From NCBI GenBank assembly GCA_012517405.1, contig JAAYVB010000002.1, positions 248,001-312,000 of the forward strand: a stretch of 64,000 nucleotides of DNA, written 5' to 3'. This document shows, piece after piece, positions 43,444 to 52,483 of this stretch (its first letter is position 1; every line of letters starts with the position of its first letter). The position numbers and the translations under genes were made by a program. The notes under the pieces were generated by a model. That model saw nothing but the letters and a program-made list of their open reading frames with translations, had not been told where the DNA came from and searched no databases. The DNA is from Propionibacterium sp. GTDB lineage: Bacteria > Actinomycetota > Actinomycetes > Propionibacteriales > Propionibacteriaceae.

Positions 43444-44730
43444 GTGAGACGCTTACATGCAATGGGTGTCACGTTCGCACTGGCTGTTCCCCTCGTGGTA
43501 TCGGGATGTGGGGGAGGGGAAGCTGCGCAAGCGCCGAGCGACACCGTGCGAGTGACGCTTGCCAATCACGTCTGGACCGAGAACATCAAGGCTCAGTTCG
43601 ACGATTTCACCGCGCAGACCGGCCTGAAAGTGGAACTCACGCAGCTTGGCGAAGATCAGTTGTCTGATCAGTACAACGTCAAGCTCAACGCGGGCTCGTC
43701 CGATATCGACGTCATGATGTACCGGCCGCTGCAAGAGGGCAAGATGTTCGCCCGCAACGGATGGATGGCGGACTTGTCCGACAAGGTCACCAGCAACCCG
43801 GAATGGGATTGGGACGACTACCAGGCCGGTCCGGTCACCGCCACCACCTATGAGGGTCAGGTGGTCGGGGTGCCGATCATCACCGAGACGCAGGTGCTGT
43901 ACTACCGCAAGGACCTGTTGGAGGCATCGGGATTCACCGCGCCACCGGCGACGATGGATGAGCTGAAGGAGATGTCTGCCAAGATCAATGAGGACAACCC
44001 GGGCGTTGCGGGCTTCGTCGCCCGCACCGGACGCACGGCCGCAGTCACGCAGTTCTCCAGCTTCCTGTTCAGCTACGGAGGCGACTTCGACGACGGTGCG
44101 GGCGTGGCGACCCTGGATACCCAGGCCGCCCATGATGCCTACGACATGTACGGGTCTTTGATCCGTGAGTACGGACCCGCCAATGTCAGCACCGACATGA
44201 GCTGGCCCGAGGCCATGGCCGTGTTCACCCAGGGCCAGGCAGGCTTCTATGTCGAGGCGAACTCGCTGTACAAGAACGCCACCGATCCGACGAAGTCCCA
44301 GGTCGCCGACACGGTCGGCTTCGCCGCGTTCCCCGCGGGCCCGGCCGGATCACGACCGTACAACATCCCGTCATGGGCGCTTGGAGTCAATGCCGGTTCC
44401 ACGAACATCGACAATGCCTGGAAGTTCATCGAGTGGGCCACCAGCAAGGAGCAGACGCTGCTGAATCAGCAGGCGGGCGTGCCGAGTGCGCGCACCTCGG
44501 TCTGGGCGGATCCGCAAGCGACCCAGGACTACCCGCCGGATCTGTTGGCCGCCGCGCAAGCTGCCGCCGACGACGGTGTCGGTCATGATCGTCCGTTGGT
44601 CGTCCAGGTGGCGAAGGCTCGGGAGATCGTCGGTCAGCCGATCGTGGACTCGATCACTGGCAAGGATCTCGACGCGTCCCTGGCCGGCGCTCAGACCTCC
44701 TACCAGGCGTTCCTCGACGACGAGAAGTAG
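43444..44730 (+). CDS. Sugar ABC transporter substrate-binding lipoprotein
   Basis: A 428-residue family 1 extracellular binding protein. The short signal peptide ends in lipobox VSGC (Cys22), followed by a Gly/Ala linker. The mature part has the family pattern DFTAQTGLKVELTQL, VGVPIITETQVLYYRKDLLE and PYNIPSWALGVNAGSTN. It would capture a sugar, polyol or sugar acid outside the membrane and deliver it to the two permeases encoded downstream. The start is GTG 43444 behind AAAGGAG. The codon after the start is Arg-rich as usual for lipoproteins. A strong hairpin separates this gene from the permease genes, which usually allows extra binding protein to be made. Confidence 0.9.
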   Translation: MRRLHAMGVTFALAVPLVVSGCGGGEAAQAPSDTVRVTLANHVWTENIKAQFDDFTAQTGLKVELTQLGEDQLSDQYNVKLNAGSSDIDVMMYRPLQEGKMFARNGWMADLSDKVTSNPEWDWDDYQAGPVTATTYEGQVVGVPIITETQVLYYRKDLLEASGFTAPPATMDELKEMSAKINEDNPGVAGFVARTGRTAAVTQFSSFLFSYGGDFDDGAGVATLDTQAAHDAYDMYGSLIREYGPANVSTDMSWPEAMAVFTQGQAGFYVEANSLYKNATDPTKSQVADTVGFAAFPAGPAGSRPYNIPSWALGVNAGSTNIDNAWKFIEWATSKEQTLLNQQAGVPSARTSVWADPQATQDYPPDLLAAAQAAADDGVGHDRPLVVQVAKAREIVGQPIVDSITGKDLDASLAGAQTSYQAFLDDEK

Positions 44731-44793
44731 CAGGGCCGATCGGGCCGCCGGAGCCTTGGTACTGCCGGCCGGCCCGAGCGGGTCAATACCCAA

Positions 44794-44827
44794 TCGGAGA
44801 TGCACGAGACTGCTCGTGCATCTCCGA
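44794..44827 (+). promoter_or_regulatory. Intercistronic hairpin between binding-protein and permease genes
   Basis: A perfect 15-bp stem TCGGAGATGCACGAG/CTCGTGCATCTCCGA closes a 4-base loop ACTG. It has no T-run after it, so it is more probably an mRNA 3'-stabilising or partial-termination element than a full terminator. Confidence 0.75.
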
Positions 44828-44858
44828 TCTCAGTCCCTCATATTCGCTAAGGCGACAC

Positions 44859-45818
44859 ATGTCTGCTCCAATTGATAACCCGGCGTCCGGCCAAGCCGTC
44901 GCTGTGGACCAGCCCAGTCGGCCGCAACCGCGCCAAAGCACCTTCTCGCGCTGGGCCAATCGGCACCGCAAGTGGCTATTCGCAGCTCCCGCGATGGTAT
45001 TCACGGCAGCAATGCTCATCTTTCCGCTCGTCTGGACGATCTACCTGAGCCTCACGAATGCTCAGGGCTCCGTGCGAGCACCCAAGTCCTTCATCGGCTT
45101 CGACAACTACATCGATGTACTCACCGACACCGAGCGCTTCTGGCCGGCCGTCGGGCGCACCCTGGTGTTCACCGTGGGAGTGCTGATTGCCCAGATGGTT
45201 CTGGGCATGTGCATCGCGCTGCTGCTCCGCAGATCGTTCCGTGGCCAGGGCATCGTCCGGGTGGCGATTCTGTTGCCCCTGGTCGCCACGCCGGTAGCGG
45301 TCGGCATGATGTGGAGACTGATATTCGACCCGAACATCGGTCCCGCTAACTACCTGCTCAGTTTCGTCGGGCTTGGTCCGTTCTCCTGGCTGGCAGGGGA
45401 GCGGACAGCATTGCCGACCACGATGCTCATCGATGTTTGGCAGTGGACTCCCATGGTGGCGCTGATCCTGCTGGCAGGCTTGACATCATTGTCCGACGAG
45501 GTCGATGAAGCGGCCGCGATCGACGGCGCCAGCACCTGGCAGCGATTCTGGTTCGTGACTCTTCCGCTGGTTTGGCCGAGCGTGCTGGTGGCGTTGCTGC
45601 TGCGCGGCATCGACGCGCTCAAGACCTTCGACATCTTGTATGCGACCAAGGGACGTGGCGGGGGATCCTTCCACGAGGTCGAGACGCTCAACGTCTATGC
45701 GTACGGCCTGAGCTTCGACTACAACGAGTATGGTGTCGCGTCCACTGTGCTCATCTTGTTCTTCGCGCTGATCATCGCGGCGATGCTGGCGCTCACCTCG
45801 CGGACCAAGGAGCGATGA
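44859..45818 (+). CDS. Sugar ABC transporter permease (MalF type)
   Basis: A 319-residue permease with six hydrophobic helices. The EAA motif lies at about residues 210-230 (EVDEAAAIDGASTWQRFWFVTLPLVWP), which docks the ATPase. No ATPase gene is in the cluster; such CUT1 systems often use a shared MsiK-type ATPase encoded elsewhere. The N-terminal 35 residues are polar. The start of the next permease gene overlaps its stop by one base (TGATG). It forms a heterodimer with that protein. Confidence 0.92.
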   Translation: MSAPIDNPASGQAVAVDQPSRPQPRQSTFSRWANRHRKWLFAAPAMVFTAAMLIFPLVWTIYLSLTNAQGSVRAPKSFIGFDNYIDVLTDTERFWPAVGRTLVFTVGVLIAQMVLGMCIALLLRRSFRGQGIVRVAILLPLVATPVAVGMMWRLIFDPNIGPANYLLSFVGLGPFSWLAGERTALPTTMLIDVWQWTPMVALILLAGLTSLSDEVDEAAAIDGASTWQRFWFVTLPLVWPSVLVALLLRGIDALKTFDILYATKGRGGGSFHEVETLNVYAYGLSFDYNEYGVASTVLILFFALIIAAMLALTSRTKER

Positions 45819-46633
45819 TGCGAGTCTCAAGTGGATACCGCGTCTTCCGTATCGTGGCGATCGCGTTGCTGCTGTTCATCATGCTGATGCCGCTGGCATG
45901 GATGGTGCTCAGCTCGTTCAAGACCAATGTGCAGATCTATGACACCGCATCGGTCTTCAGATTCACCCCGACCATGGAGAACTACCAGAAGGTTTTCCAG
46001 CAGGCGAACTTCGGCAAGTTCATGTGGAACAGCTTCTTCGTCGCCGCGCTGTCGACGGGCATCTCGCTGGTGCTCGGAGTACCGGCCGCCTATTCGATGA
46101 GCCGCTTCGTGATGAAACGGCAGGCGGTCGTCGTGCTGATGGCCCGCGTCATCCCCGGTGTCTCACTGCTCGTGCCGTGGTACTACCTGTTCAGCAATCT
46201 GCGGATGGTCGGTGGCTACGGCGTGCTGATCCTGTCGCATATGTTCGTCTCGCTGCCGCTCATTCTGTACATCATGATGGGCTTCTTCGACGGCATGCCT
46301 ACCGAATTGGAGGAGGCGGCTCAGGTCGACGGACTCACCCCGATCGGCGCGATGTGGCATATCACGCTGCCGATGAGCACGCCCGGGATCGCGACAGCAT
46401 CGATCCTGTCGTTCATCTTCAGCTGGAACAACTTCATGTTCGCTCTGGTGCTGTCGGGGGCAGATACCAAGACCTTGCCGGTGGCGATCTTCGACTTCAT
46501 CGGCTACGCCAGTATCGACTGGGGCGGCCTGATGGCGGCGGCCAGTGTGGTGACCTTGCCAATCATGGTCATCGCGCTGTTCTTCCAGAAGTATGTGGTC
46601 AGCGGCCTGACCGCGGGTGCGGTCAAGGGCTGA
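45818..46633 (+). CDS. Sugar ABC transporter permease (MalG type)
   Basis: A 271-residue permease of the second CUT1 type, with six helices and an EAA motif (LEEAAQVDGLTPIGAMWHITLPMSTPG). Two ATGs are possible, 45815 and 45818. The second has a better distance from AAGGAG and overlaps the previous stop by one base. It forms the channel with the MalF-type partner. A long perfect hairpin terminator follows 8 bases after its stop, so this is the end of the three-gene operon. Confidence 0.93.
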   Translation: MRVSSGYRVFRIVAIALLLFIMLMPLAWMVLSSFKTNVQIYDTASVFRFTPTMENYQKVFQQANFGKFMWNSFFVAALSTGISLVLGVPAAYSMSRFVMKRQAVVVLMARVIPGVSLLVPWYYLFSNLRMVGGYGVLILSHMFVSLPLILYIMMGFFDGMPTELEEAAQVDGLTPIGAMWHITLPMSTPGIATASILSFIFSWNNFMFALVLSGADTKTLPVAIFDFIGYASIDWGGLMAAASVVTLPIMVIALFFQKYVVSGLTAGAVKG

Positions 46634-46641
46634 GACCGAGA

Positions 46642-46680
46642 CATTCCGGCCCCCGAGGTTGAACCTCGGGGGCCGGAATG
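46642..46680. terminator. Bidirectional terminator between convergent units
   Basis: A perfect stem of up to 19 bp (CATTCCGGCCCCCGAGGTT and its reverse complement, one base between) lies between the convergent MalG-type and Gfo/Idh/MocA genes. ATTAG follows on the plus strand. It can serve both directions. Confidence 0.85.
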
Positions 46681-46700
46681 CGATTAGAGCCACGGTGGGG

Positions 46701-47789
46701 TCAGGACTCCAGCGGTAGCTTCACCCAGCCGTGTTCGGCCTGCGAGCGATAGATCGCCGTGAACAGTTCGACCGTGCGGCGGCCGTCGTCCAGCGTGATC
46801 AGCGGCTGGCGGTCCTCACGGATCGCCGACAGGAAATCCGCCAACTGCTCGCGGTGGAAGTAGTACATTGAATCCACCGAATTGAAGAACTCCGAGTCCT
46901 CGGCCTGAAGCTCCGGAAGGCGATCCTCCTCACCGGCGATCGTCCACAGATCGTTGACCGGCGGCTCCGTGATGCCCGACATGCCCGCGATGAACATCGC
47001 ACCGCCGTCGGTTTGGACCCCCACGCTCGCGCCGTTCGATCCGTGCACCCGCACGTTGCCGAACAGTGCCGGATTCTGCGAGTTGCTCACCACGATGTTG
47101 CCGAGGGCTCCGCTGCGGAACCGGATCAGCGCCATGGCGGTGTCGTCCACCTCGAGATCGGGGTGGTTGAGCGTGTCCCAGCAGCCCACGACTTCATCGA
47201 CCTCGCCCATGTACCACAACAGCAGGTCGAGCTGGTGCGGCGCCTGGTTGACCAGCACGCCGCCGCCCTCTCCTGCCCAGGTTCCCCGCCAGGGATCGGA
47301 GCGGTAATAGGCCATGTCGCGCCAGCCCAGCATGTTGACGGTGCCCAGGATCGGATGACCGAGCTTGCCGGCGTCGATGGCCTGCTTGATGCGCATGGCC
47401 GGATGATAGAAGCGCCGCTGGCAGATCGTCGTGCCGATCACGCGGGACTGCTGGGCGGCGGCGATGATCGCATCGCAGTCGGCCAGCGTCGATGCCAGCG
47501 GCTTCTCGATGGCGATATGCAAGCCGAGCCGTGCCGCCTCGACCGCGTAGCTCTCGTGGTTGGGGTGCGGCGTGCAGATGCTTACCGCCTGCGCACCGGT
47601 CCGGTCGACCAGTTCGGCCAGCGAGTCGAAGCCGGGCACACCGTACTCGGCGCCGAAGGCCGCGCCGCGTCCCGGCCTGGTGCCCACCGCTCCGACGAAC
47701 TCGCTGCCGTCCAGCGACTGGTAGCACTTGGCGTGGAAATGCCCGACTTTGCCGCAACCCAGCACCGCGGTCTTGATTGTGTCGCTCAT
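46701..47789 (-). CDS. Gfo/Idh/MocA family oxidoreductase
   Basis: A 362-residue NAD(P)-dependent oxidoreductase. The Rossmann loop is VLGCGKVGHFHAKCY, the EKP motif with its catalytic lysine is in IAIEKPLAST, and the second domain has GGGVLVNQAPHQLDLLLW with the H-x3-D-like end typical of sugar dehydrogenases in this family. Substrates of relatives are inositols, sugars and sugar derivatives. The gene overlaps the stop of the upstream zinc dehydrogenase gene by four bases (ATGA), so both enzymes are cotranslated and may act in order. It converges with the sugar transporter. Confidence 0.88.
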   Translation of the reverse strand: MSDTIKTAVLGCGKVGHFHAKCYQSLDGSEFVGAVGTRPGRGAAFGAEYGVPGFDSLAELVDRTGAQAVSICTPHPNHESYAVEAARLGLHIAIEKPLASTLADCDAIIAAAQQSRVIGTTICQRRFYHPAMRIKQAIDAGKLGHPILGTVNMLGWRDMAYYRSDPWRGTWAGEGGGVLVNQAPHQLDLLLWYMGEVDEVVGCWDTLNHPDLEVDDTAMALIRFRSGALGNIVVSNSQNPALFGNVRVHGSNGASVGVQTDGGAMFIAGMSGITEPPVNDLWTIAGEEDRLPELQAEDSEFFNSVDSMYYFHREQLADFLSAIREDRQPLITLDDGRRTVELFTAIYRSQAEHGWVKLPLES

Positions 47790-48841
47790 GCGACGACCTC
47801 CTCGACCTCGGGCAGCAGCACGATCTTGTTGAGGCCCGGCTCACGGTTGTAGACTCGGGTGATCCATTCATGCCCGGCCGACAACGGCACCGATTTCGAG
47901 ATCAGCGCCTCGACATCCACCTTGCCGTCGGCAATCAGCTGCAGGCATTCGTTGTACTCACCGGCCGATGCGCAGGTACCGAAGAGGCTGATCTGGCGGG
48001 TTACCACCCACTGCAGCGGGAAGCCGATGTGCTGTGCGAGATTGCCGATCAGCACCACCGAGCCGTCCAGCTTCACCGAACGGACGGACAGGTCGACGGT
48101 CGCTTCGATACCTGTGGCATCGAAGGCGATGTCGACGCCCTTGCCGCCGGGGGTTGCCGCCAACAGGTGTGCCAACGCATCGGGCGCAGCCGAGTTGATG
48201 ACGGCGTCCGCACCATTGTCCAAGGCCGTCGCCAGCTTGGCGTCGTCGATGTCGACAGCGATGATCGGTCCTGCGCCCATGGCCTTGACGACCTGCAGCG
48301 TGAGCAGGCCGATCGTCCCGACTCCCACGATCACCGCGCTCATACCCGGCTTCACCGGGGTGCGGGTGGCCGCGTGGTAGGCGATGGCCAGCGGCTCGAC
48401 CATCGCGGCCTGCACATAGCTGACCTCGTCGGGCAGCCGGTAGCAGATGTAGGCCGGTACCACGAGATAGTCGGCGAAGGCTCCGTCTCTGCGGTAGTCG
48501 TCGCAGGAGACGCCGAGCACCTGACGGTTGGTGCACAGATTCACGTTGCCCGCCAGACAGGCATCGCACTGGTTGCAATAGACCGTGGAGTCGAAGGTGA
48601 CCCGGTCACCGACCGACCAGCCCTCGACGCCAGGGCCGACCGCTTCGATCTGGCCGGATGCCTCATGGCCCATGATGTCGGGCGGTTGTCGTCGTCCCGA
48701 TGAACCGTCCATACCGTGTACATCGCTGCCGCACACGGCGCAGGCCTTCACCTTGATGAGCACTTCACCGGTGCCCGGAGTGGGGGTGGGCACATCGAGA
48801 TAGTCGAACTTGTTGTACTCGGTGAGCACCAATGCTTTCAT
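47786..48841 (-). CDS. Zinc-dependent alcohol dehydrogenase (sorbitol/threonine dehydrogenase type)
   Basis: A 351-residue medium-chain dehydrogenase. The catalytic zinc ligands are in CAVCGSDVHG and GHEASG; the structural zinc site is YCNQCDACLAGNVNLCTN with four cysteines; the cofactor loop is VIVGVGTIGLLTLQVVKAMGAG followed by Asp in VDID, which indicates NAD+. The closest relatives by motif oxidise polyols or sugar alcohols (sorbitol, L-iditol, L-idonate). The open frame begins at 48964, but ATG 48841 has AGGAGG and gives the canonical start MKALVL. It is the first gene of a two-gene unit with the Gfo/Idh/MocA enzyme; 230 intergenic bases precede it. Confidence 0.9.
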   Translation of the reverse strand: MKALVLTEYNKFDYLDVPTPTPGTGEVLIKVKACAVCGSDVHGMDGSSGRRQPPDIMGHEASGQIEAVGPGVEGWSVGDRVTFDSTVYCNQCDACLAGNVNLCTNRQVLGVSCDDYRRDGAFADYLVVPAYICYRLPDEVSYVQAAMVEPLAIAYHAATRTPVKPGMSAVIVGVGTIGLLTLQVVKAMGAGPIIAVDIDDAKLATALDNGADAVINSAAPDALAHLLAATPGGKGVDIAFDATGIEATVDLSVRSVKLDGSVVLIGNLAQHIGFPLQWVVTRQISLFGTCASAGEYNECLQLIADGKVDVEALISKSVPLSAGHEWITRVYNREPGLNKIVLLPEVEEVVA

Positions 48842-49071
48842 GCCTGCGCCTCCTGCGACGACGTGGATGCCGGACGACCGTCGTGCGGGTCCTCGTCTAT
48901 CGACGGTATCCATTCTTGCGTAGCGCGTTCGGGTGCCGAAGCCGGTTGCCATCGTTTCGTACATCGTGGAGTATGTCGTTGCTCATGCTGAAGGGCGCTG
49001 GACGATGAACGCATCAGGGGCTGGGCCCGTCCGTGGCCGCGTCCCGGTCGGCGACCCGTGGCGTGCGGCGG

Positions 49072-51882
49072 TCAGAGATGGGCGACGAGCAACTCGGCCA
49101 TCGTGACTGCGGTCGAACCCTCCAGATCGGCGACCTGCTTGCGGCAGGAGAAGCCATCGGCCAGCACCACGGCCTCCGGCCCGGCAGCCCGGATCGCGGG
49201 GAGCAGATCGTGTTCGGCCACCTTGACCGAAACCTCGTAGTGGCCGCGTTCGACACCGAAGTTGCCTGCCAGGCCGCAGCACCCACCGAGGGTGACAACC
49301 CGGGCGCCGGTTCGCTGGAGTAGCGCGGCATCGGCTTCCCAGCCCAGTACGGACGCGTGGTGGCAGTGCGGCTGAGCAACGATGGTGTGCCCGGCCAGGC
49401 TCGGTGGCTGCCAGTCGTCCAACGATCCCAGCAGCTCGGCGAGGGTATGAATCGACCCCGCCACCACCGGCACGCGCGCATCGTCCGGCAACAACTCAAC
49501 GGCATCCGAACGCCACACGGCCATGCAGCTGGGCTCCATACCGACGATCGGAATATCCTGCTCGGCGATCGGAGCCAGCACCTCCAGTGCGTGGGTCAAC
49601 TGGCGGCGGGCCCCGTCCAACTGGCCGGTGGTGATCCAGGTCAGCCCGCAGCAGGCATCCTGCGTGATGACCCGCGGCGTGAATCCCACGCTGACCAGCA
49701 GATTCAGCAGCGCTACCAGCTGGCCTCCGGCGAAGGCGTCGGTGAACGAATCGACCCAGACCGCGACCGGCCCACGCTTACCCGCAACCTCGCCCAGTTC
49801 GTAGTCCTGCTGGCTGGCGGCACGACCGACCCGGAAACGCGGCATCGGACGCCGCTGATCGACACCGGCAGCCGCCCGAACCAGATTGCTCAGGCCAGGG
49901 GTCTGCAGCGCGAAATTGCCCAGCACGCCCAGCCGCAGCTTGGTGACCAGTCGTCCCCAGCGCGGCAGCCAGCCCAGCGCATAGTGCGAAACCGGACGCA
50001 GCTTGCGCCGGTGCTTCTCGTAGAGCACCCGCGACTTGTAGGCAGCCATGTCGATGCCGGTGGGGCAGTCGCGACGGCAGCCCTTGCAGGCCAGGCACAG
50101 CTCCAAGGCTTCGGCCACCTCGGGAGAGGCCCAGCCCCCGGTGATCAGTTGACCGTTCAGCATCTCCTGCAGGACGCGTGACCGCCCGCGGGTGGCGTCC
50201 TTCTCATCCCCGGTCGCCTGGAAGCTCGGGCACATCACCCCGCCGGCCTTGGTGGTGTTGGCGCGGCACTTGCCGACGCCGGTGCACTGATGCACCTCGA
50301 GGGTGAACTCCGGGTTCTTCATGGCCAGCGGCGAGCGGCGCAACTGCGGAATCCGGAGATTGGCGTTGAGCGGCTCGGGATCGACCAGCATGCCCGGGTT
50401 GAGCAGATTCTGGGGGTCGAAGATCTGCTTCACCTGCCCGAACAGTGACAGCGCAGCGGGGGAGTACATCAACGGCAGCAGTTCGCTGCGCGCCCGGCCG
50501 TCACCGTGCTCGCCCGACATCGAGCCGCCGTAACGCGCCGCCAGCTCGCCGGCGGCGAACATGAAGTCGTGCAACAGTTGGGTGCCGTTCTCGGTGTTCA
50601 GCGGGAAGTCGATTCGGCAATGGACGCAGCCCTCACCGAAATGCCCGTACGGCAGCCCGTGCAGCCCGAAGCGGATCAGCAACTCATCGAAGTCGCGCAG
50701 GTAGGCACCCAGCCGCGGGGCGGGCACTGCCGAGTCCTCCCAGCCCGCATGCGCCGGGGCGTCCAGGGCGACCGCGGCCAAGCCGGCCGCATCGGTGCGG
50801 ATCGTCCACAGCCGGGCGGCCTCGGCGGCATCGGGCACTACCCAGCCCTCGATGGCACCGGACGCGTCCACCATGGCCTGGGCGCGCTGGGCGATCTCCG
50901 CGGCGTCATCGCCGACTAACTCGATGAACAGCCACGCCTCCCCGGCCGGCAGCGGCGGCACGGCGTGCGGCCCGATGCGCTCGGCGACCACATTCGACAG
51001 CCGCCGGTCCATACCCTCGCAGGCGGTCGGGCGGTACGGCAGGATACGCTCCATGGCGTCCGCACCGTCGGCCATGGTCGGGTAGCCAAGAGCCACCGTC
51101 GTCTTCAGCGGGGCATCGCGCACCAGGCGAACGGTGGCCCTGGTGATGATGCCCAGGGTGCCTTCGGTGCCGGCGAAGAAGCTCGCCACATCGAAATTCC
51201 GCTCGGGCAGCAGATGCTCCATGCTGTACCCCGACACCTGACGCGAGAAGGTCCCGAACTCGGTGCGGATGGTGGCCAGATTGTCCAGCACCAGCGCGCG
51301 CAGCTTGTCGAGAAGACTGCCGTGGGCGTCCGGACGAAGGGTCAGCAGCTCACCGGTGCCGGTGATGATCTCGAGCTCGACGATGTTGTCGGCACTGCGC
51401 CCGTATCCCAGCGCGCGGGGTCCGCAGGCGTTGTTTCCGATCATGCCGCCGACCGTGCAGCGGTTCGAGGTGGACGGGTCGGGGCCGTACCGCCAGCCGT
51501 GCGGATTGACCTCTTTTTGCAGCATGGCCTGCACGACGCCGGGTTCGATGACCGCGGTGCCGGCCTCGATGTCGACCGAGAGCACCTTGTTCAGGTACCG
51601 GGAGGTGTCGATCACCAGTCCGGGACCGACCGCATTGCCCGCGCAGGAGGTGCCGGCCCCGCGTCCGGTGATCGGCAACCCGACGGCCAGGCCGGCGCGC
51701 ACCAGCTCGATCAGCTCGTCGGTGGTTCGCGGCGTCGCGACGACCTCGGGCACGACGCGGTAGAGCGAGGCATCCGTCGAATACAGTGCCCTCGCGAGCG
51801 TTGACTGGTCGAGGCAGGACGGATCACTGAGCTGAGCGCGCAGTTCGGCGACCTTGTCGAGTGTGGCGGCCGGCGCGCTCAC
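49072..51882 (-). CDS. FAD/Fe-S 2-hydroxyacid dehydrogenase (YdiJ-like)
   Basis: A 936-residue fusion. An FAD_binding_4 domain is at about residues 35-210 (PITGRGAGTSCAGNAVGPG, GGMIGNNACGPRALGYG), then an FAD-oxidase C domain (to about 500). A 4Fe-4S segment follows (QCTGVGKCRAN and CLACKGCRRDCPTG), then a CCG domain (HCHHASVLG, GGCCGLAGNFG). This order matches YdiJ-type D-2-hydroxyglutarate/D-lactate dehydrogenases, which pass electrons to the membrane chain. It is the second gene of a pair with a MarR regulator (GTGA overlap at 51879-51882), an autogenous unit. The substrate is inferred only from the family. Confidence 0.9.
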   Translation of the reverse strand: MSAPAATLDKVAELRAQLSDPSCLDQSTLARALYSTDASLYRVVPEVVATPRTTDELIELVRAGLAVGLPITGRGAGTSCAGNAVGPGLVIDTSRYLNKVLSVDIEAGTAVIEPGVVQAMLQKEVNPHGWRYGPDPSTSNRCTVGGMIGNNACGPRALGYGRSADNIVELEIITGTGELLTLRPDAHGSLLDKLRALVLDNLATIRTEFGTFSRQVSGYSMEHLLPERNFDVASFFAGTEGTLGIITRATVRLVRDAPLKTTVALGYPTMADGADAMERILPYRPTACEGMDRRLSNVVAERIGPHAVPPLPAGEAWLFIELVGDDAAEIAQRAQAMVDASGAIEGWVVPDAAEAARLWTIRTDAAGLAAVALDAPAHAGWEDSAVPAPRLGAYLRDFDELLIRFGLHGLPYGHFGEGCVHCRIDFPLNTENGTQLLHDFMFAAGELAARYGGSMSGEHGDGRARSELLPLMYSPAALSLFGQVKQIFDPQNLLNPGMLVDPEPLNANLRIPQLRRSPLAMKNPEFTLEVHQCTGVGKCRANTTKAGGVMCPSFQATGDEKDATRGRSRVLQEMLNGQLITGGWASPEVAEALELCLACKGCRRDCPTGIDMAAYKSRVLYEKHRRKLRPVSHYALGWLPRWGRLVTKLRLGVLGNFALQTPGLSNLVRAAAGVDQRRPMPRFRVGRAASQQDYELGEVAGKRGPVAVWVDSFTDAFAGGQLVALLNLLVSVGFTPRVITQDACCGLTWITTGQLDGARRQLTHALEVLAPIAEQDIPIVGMEPSCMAVWRSDAVELLPDDARVPVVAGSIHTLAELLGSLDDWQPPSLAGHTIVAQPHCHHASVLGWEADAALLQRTGARVVTLGGCCGLAGNFGVERGHYEVSVKVAEHDLLPAIRAAGPEAVVLADGFSCRKQVADLEGSTAVTMAELLVAHL

Positions 51883-52343
51883 TTCTTGGCCCCAGCAGCA
51901 TCCAGCACAGCCTGCATGGCCCTGCCGAGCCCTTCCCAGTCGTCCTCGGCGATTGGGTCGATCAACACCCGCCGAACCGAAGCGACGTGATCGGGAGCCG
52001 CGGTCTTGAGCAGCTCGAAGCCCTTGTCGGTGAGTCGGGCGATGACCCCGCGGCGATCATGGGCGGCGGTCTCCCGCACGATCAGCCCCTCGGCCTCCAT
52101 GCGGTTGACGGTATGTGTGAGTCGCGAGCGGGATTGGTTGGATCCCTCGGCCAGCTGCGACATGCGGATGGAGTGACCCGGTGATTCCGAGAGCACGACG
52201 AGCACCTCGTATTCATTGAGATCGAGATTGTGCGGGCGCAAGTCGGCATTGAGTTGCTCATTTATCCGCGCGCAGGCATTCAGCCAGTTGCGCCATATAA
52301 CTTGCTGGGACGGCGTCAGCCAGCGGACTTCCTGCTCGGACAT
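51879..52343 (-). CDS. MarR family transcriptional regulator
   Basis: A 154-residue winged-helix dimeric regulator. The DNA-binding part reads LNEYEVLVVLSESPGHSIRMSQLAEGSNQSRSRLTHTVNRMEAEGLI, followed by the beta-wing with AAHDRRGVIARLTDKG. It is first in a two-gene unit with the FAD/Fe-S dehydrogenase, whose start overlaps its stop. Ligand-responsive repression of that enzyme is probable. It is divergent from the acyl-CoA ligase gene with 140 bases in between, so it could also affect that operon. No clear palindromic operator was found in the gap. Confidence 0.9.
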   Translation of the reverse strand: MSEQEVRWLTPSQQVIWRNWLNACARINEQLNADLRPHNLDLNEYEVLVVLSESPGHSIRMSQLAEGSNQSRSRLTHTVNRMEAEGLIVRETAAHDRRGVIARLTDKGFELLKTAAPDHVASVRRVLIDPIAEDDWEGLGRAMQAVLDAAGAKK

Positions 52344-52483
52344 GGCGACTATCCTAACGGCGCAGTTGAAGAGTGAATCATGGGGGTGGCGATGCGCGGC
52401 GGGCTCATACCTTGCTGGGCGTTAGGATCAGATGCCAGCAGATGACCTTCCGCTGCCCGGGCCGGCAGCCAACGAGGAGCGTA

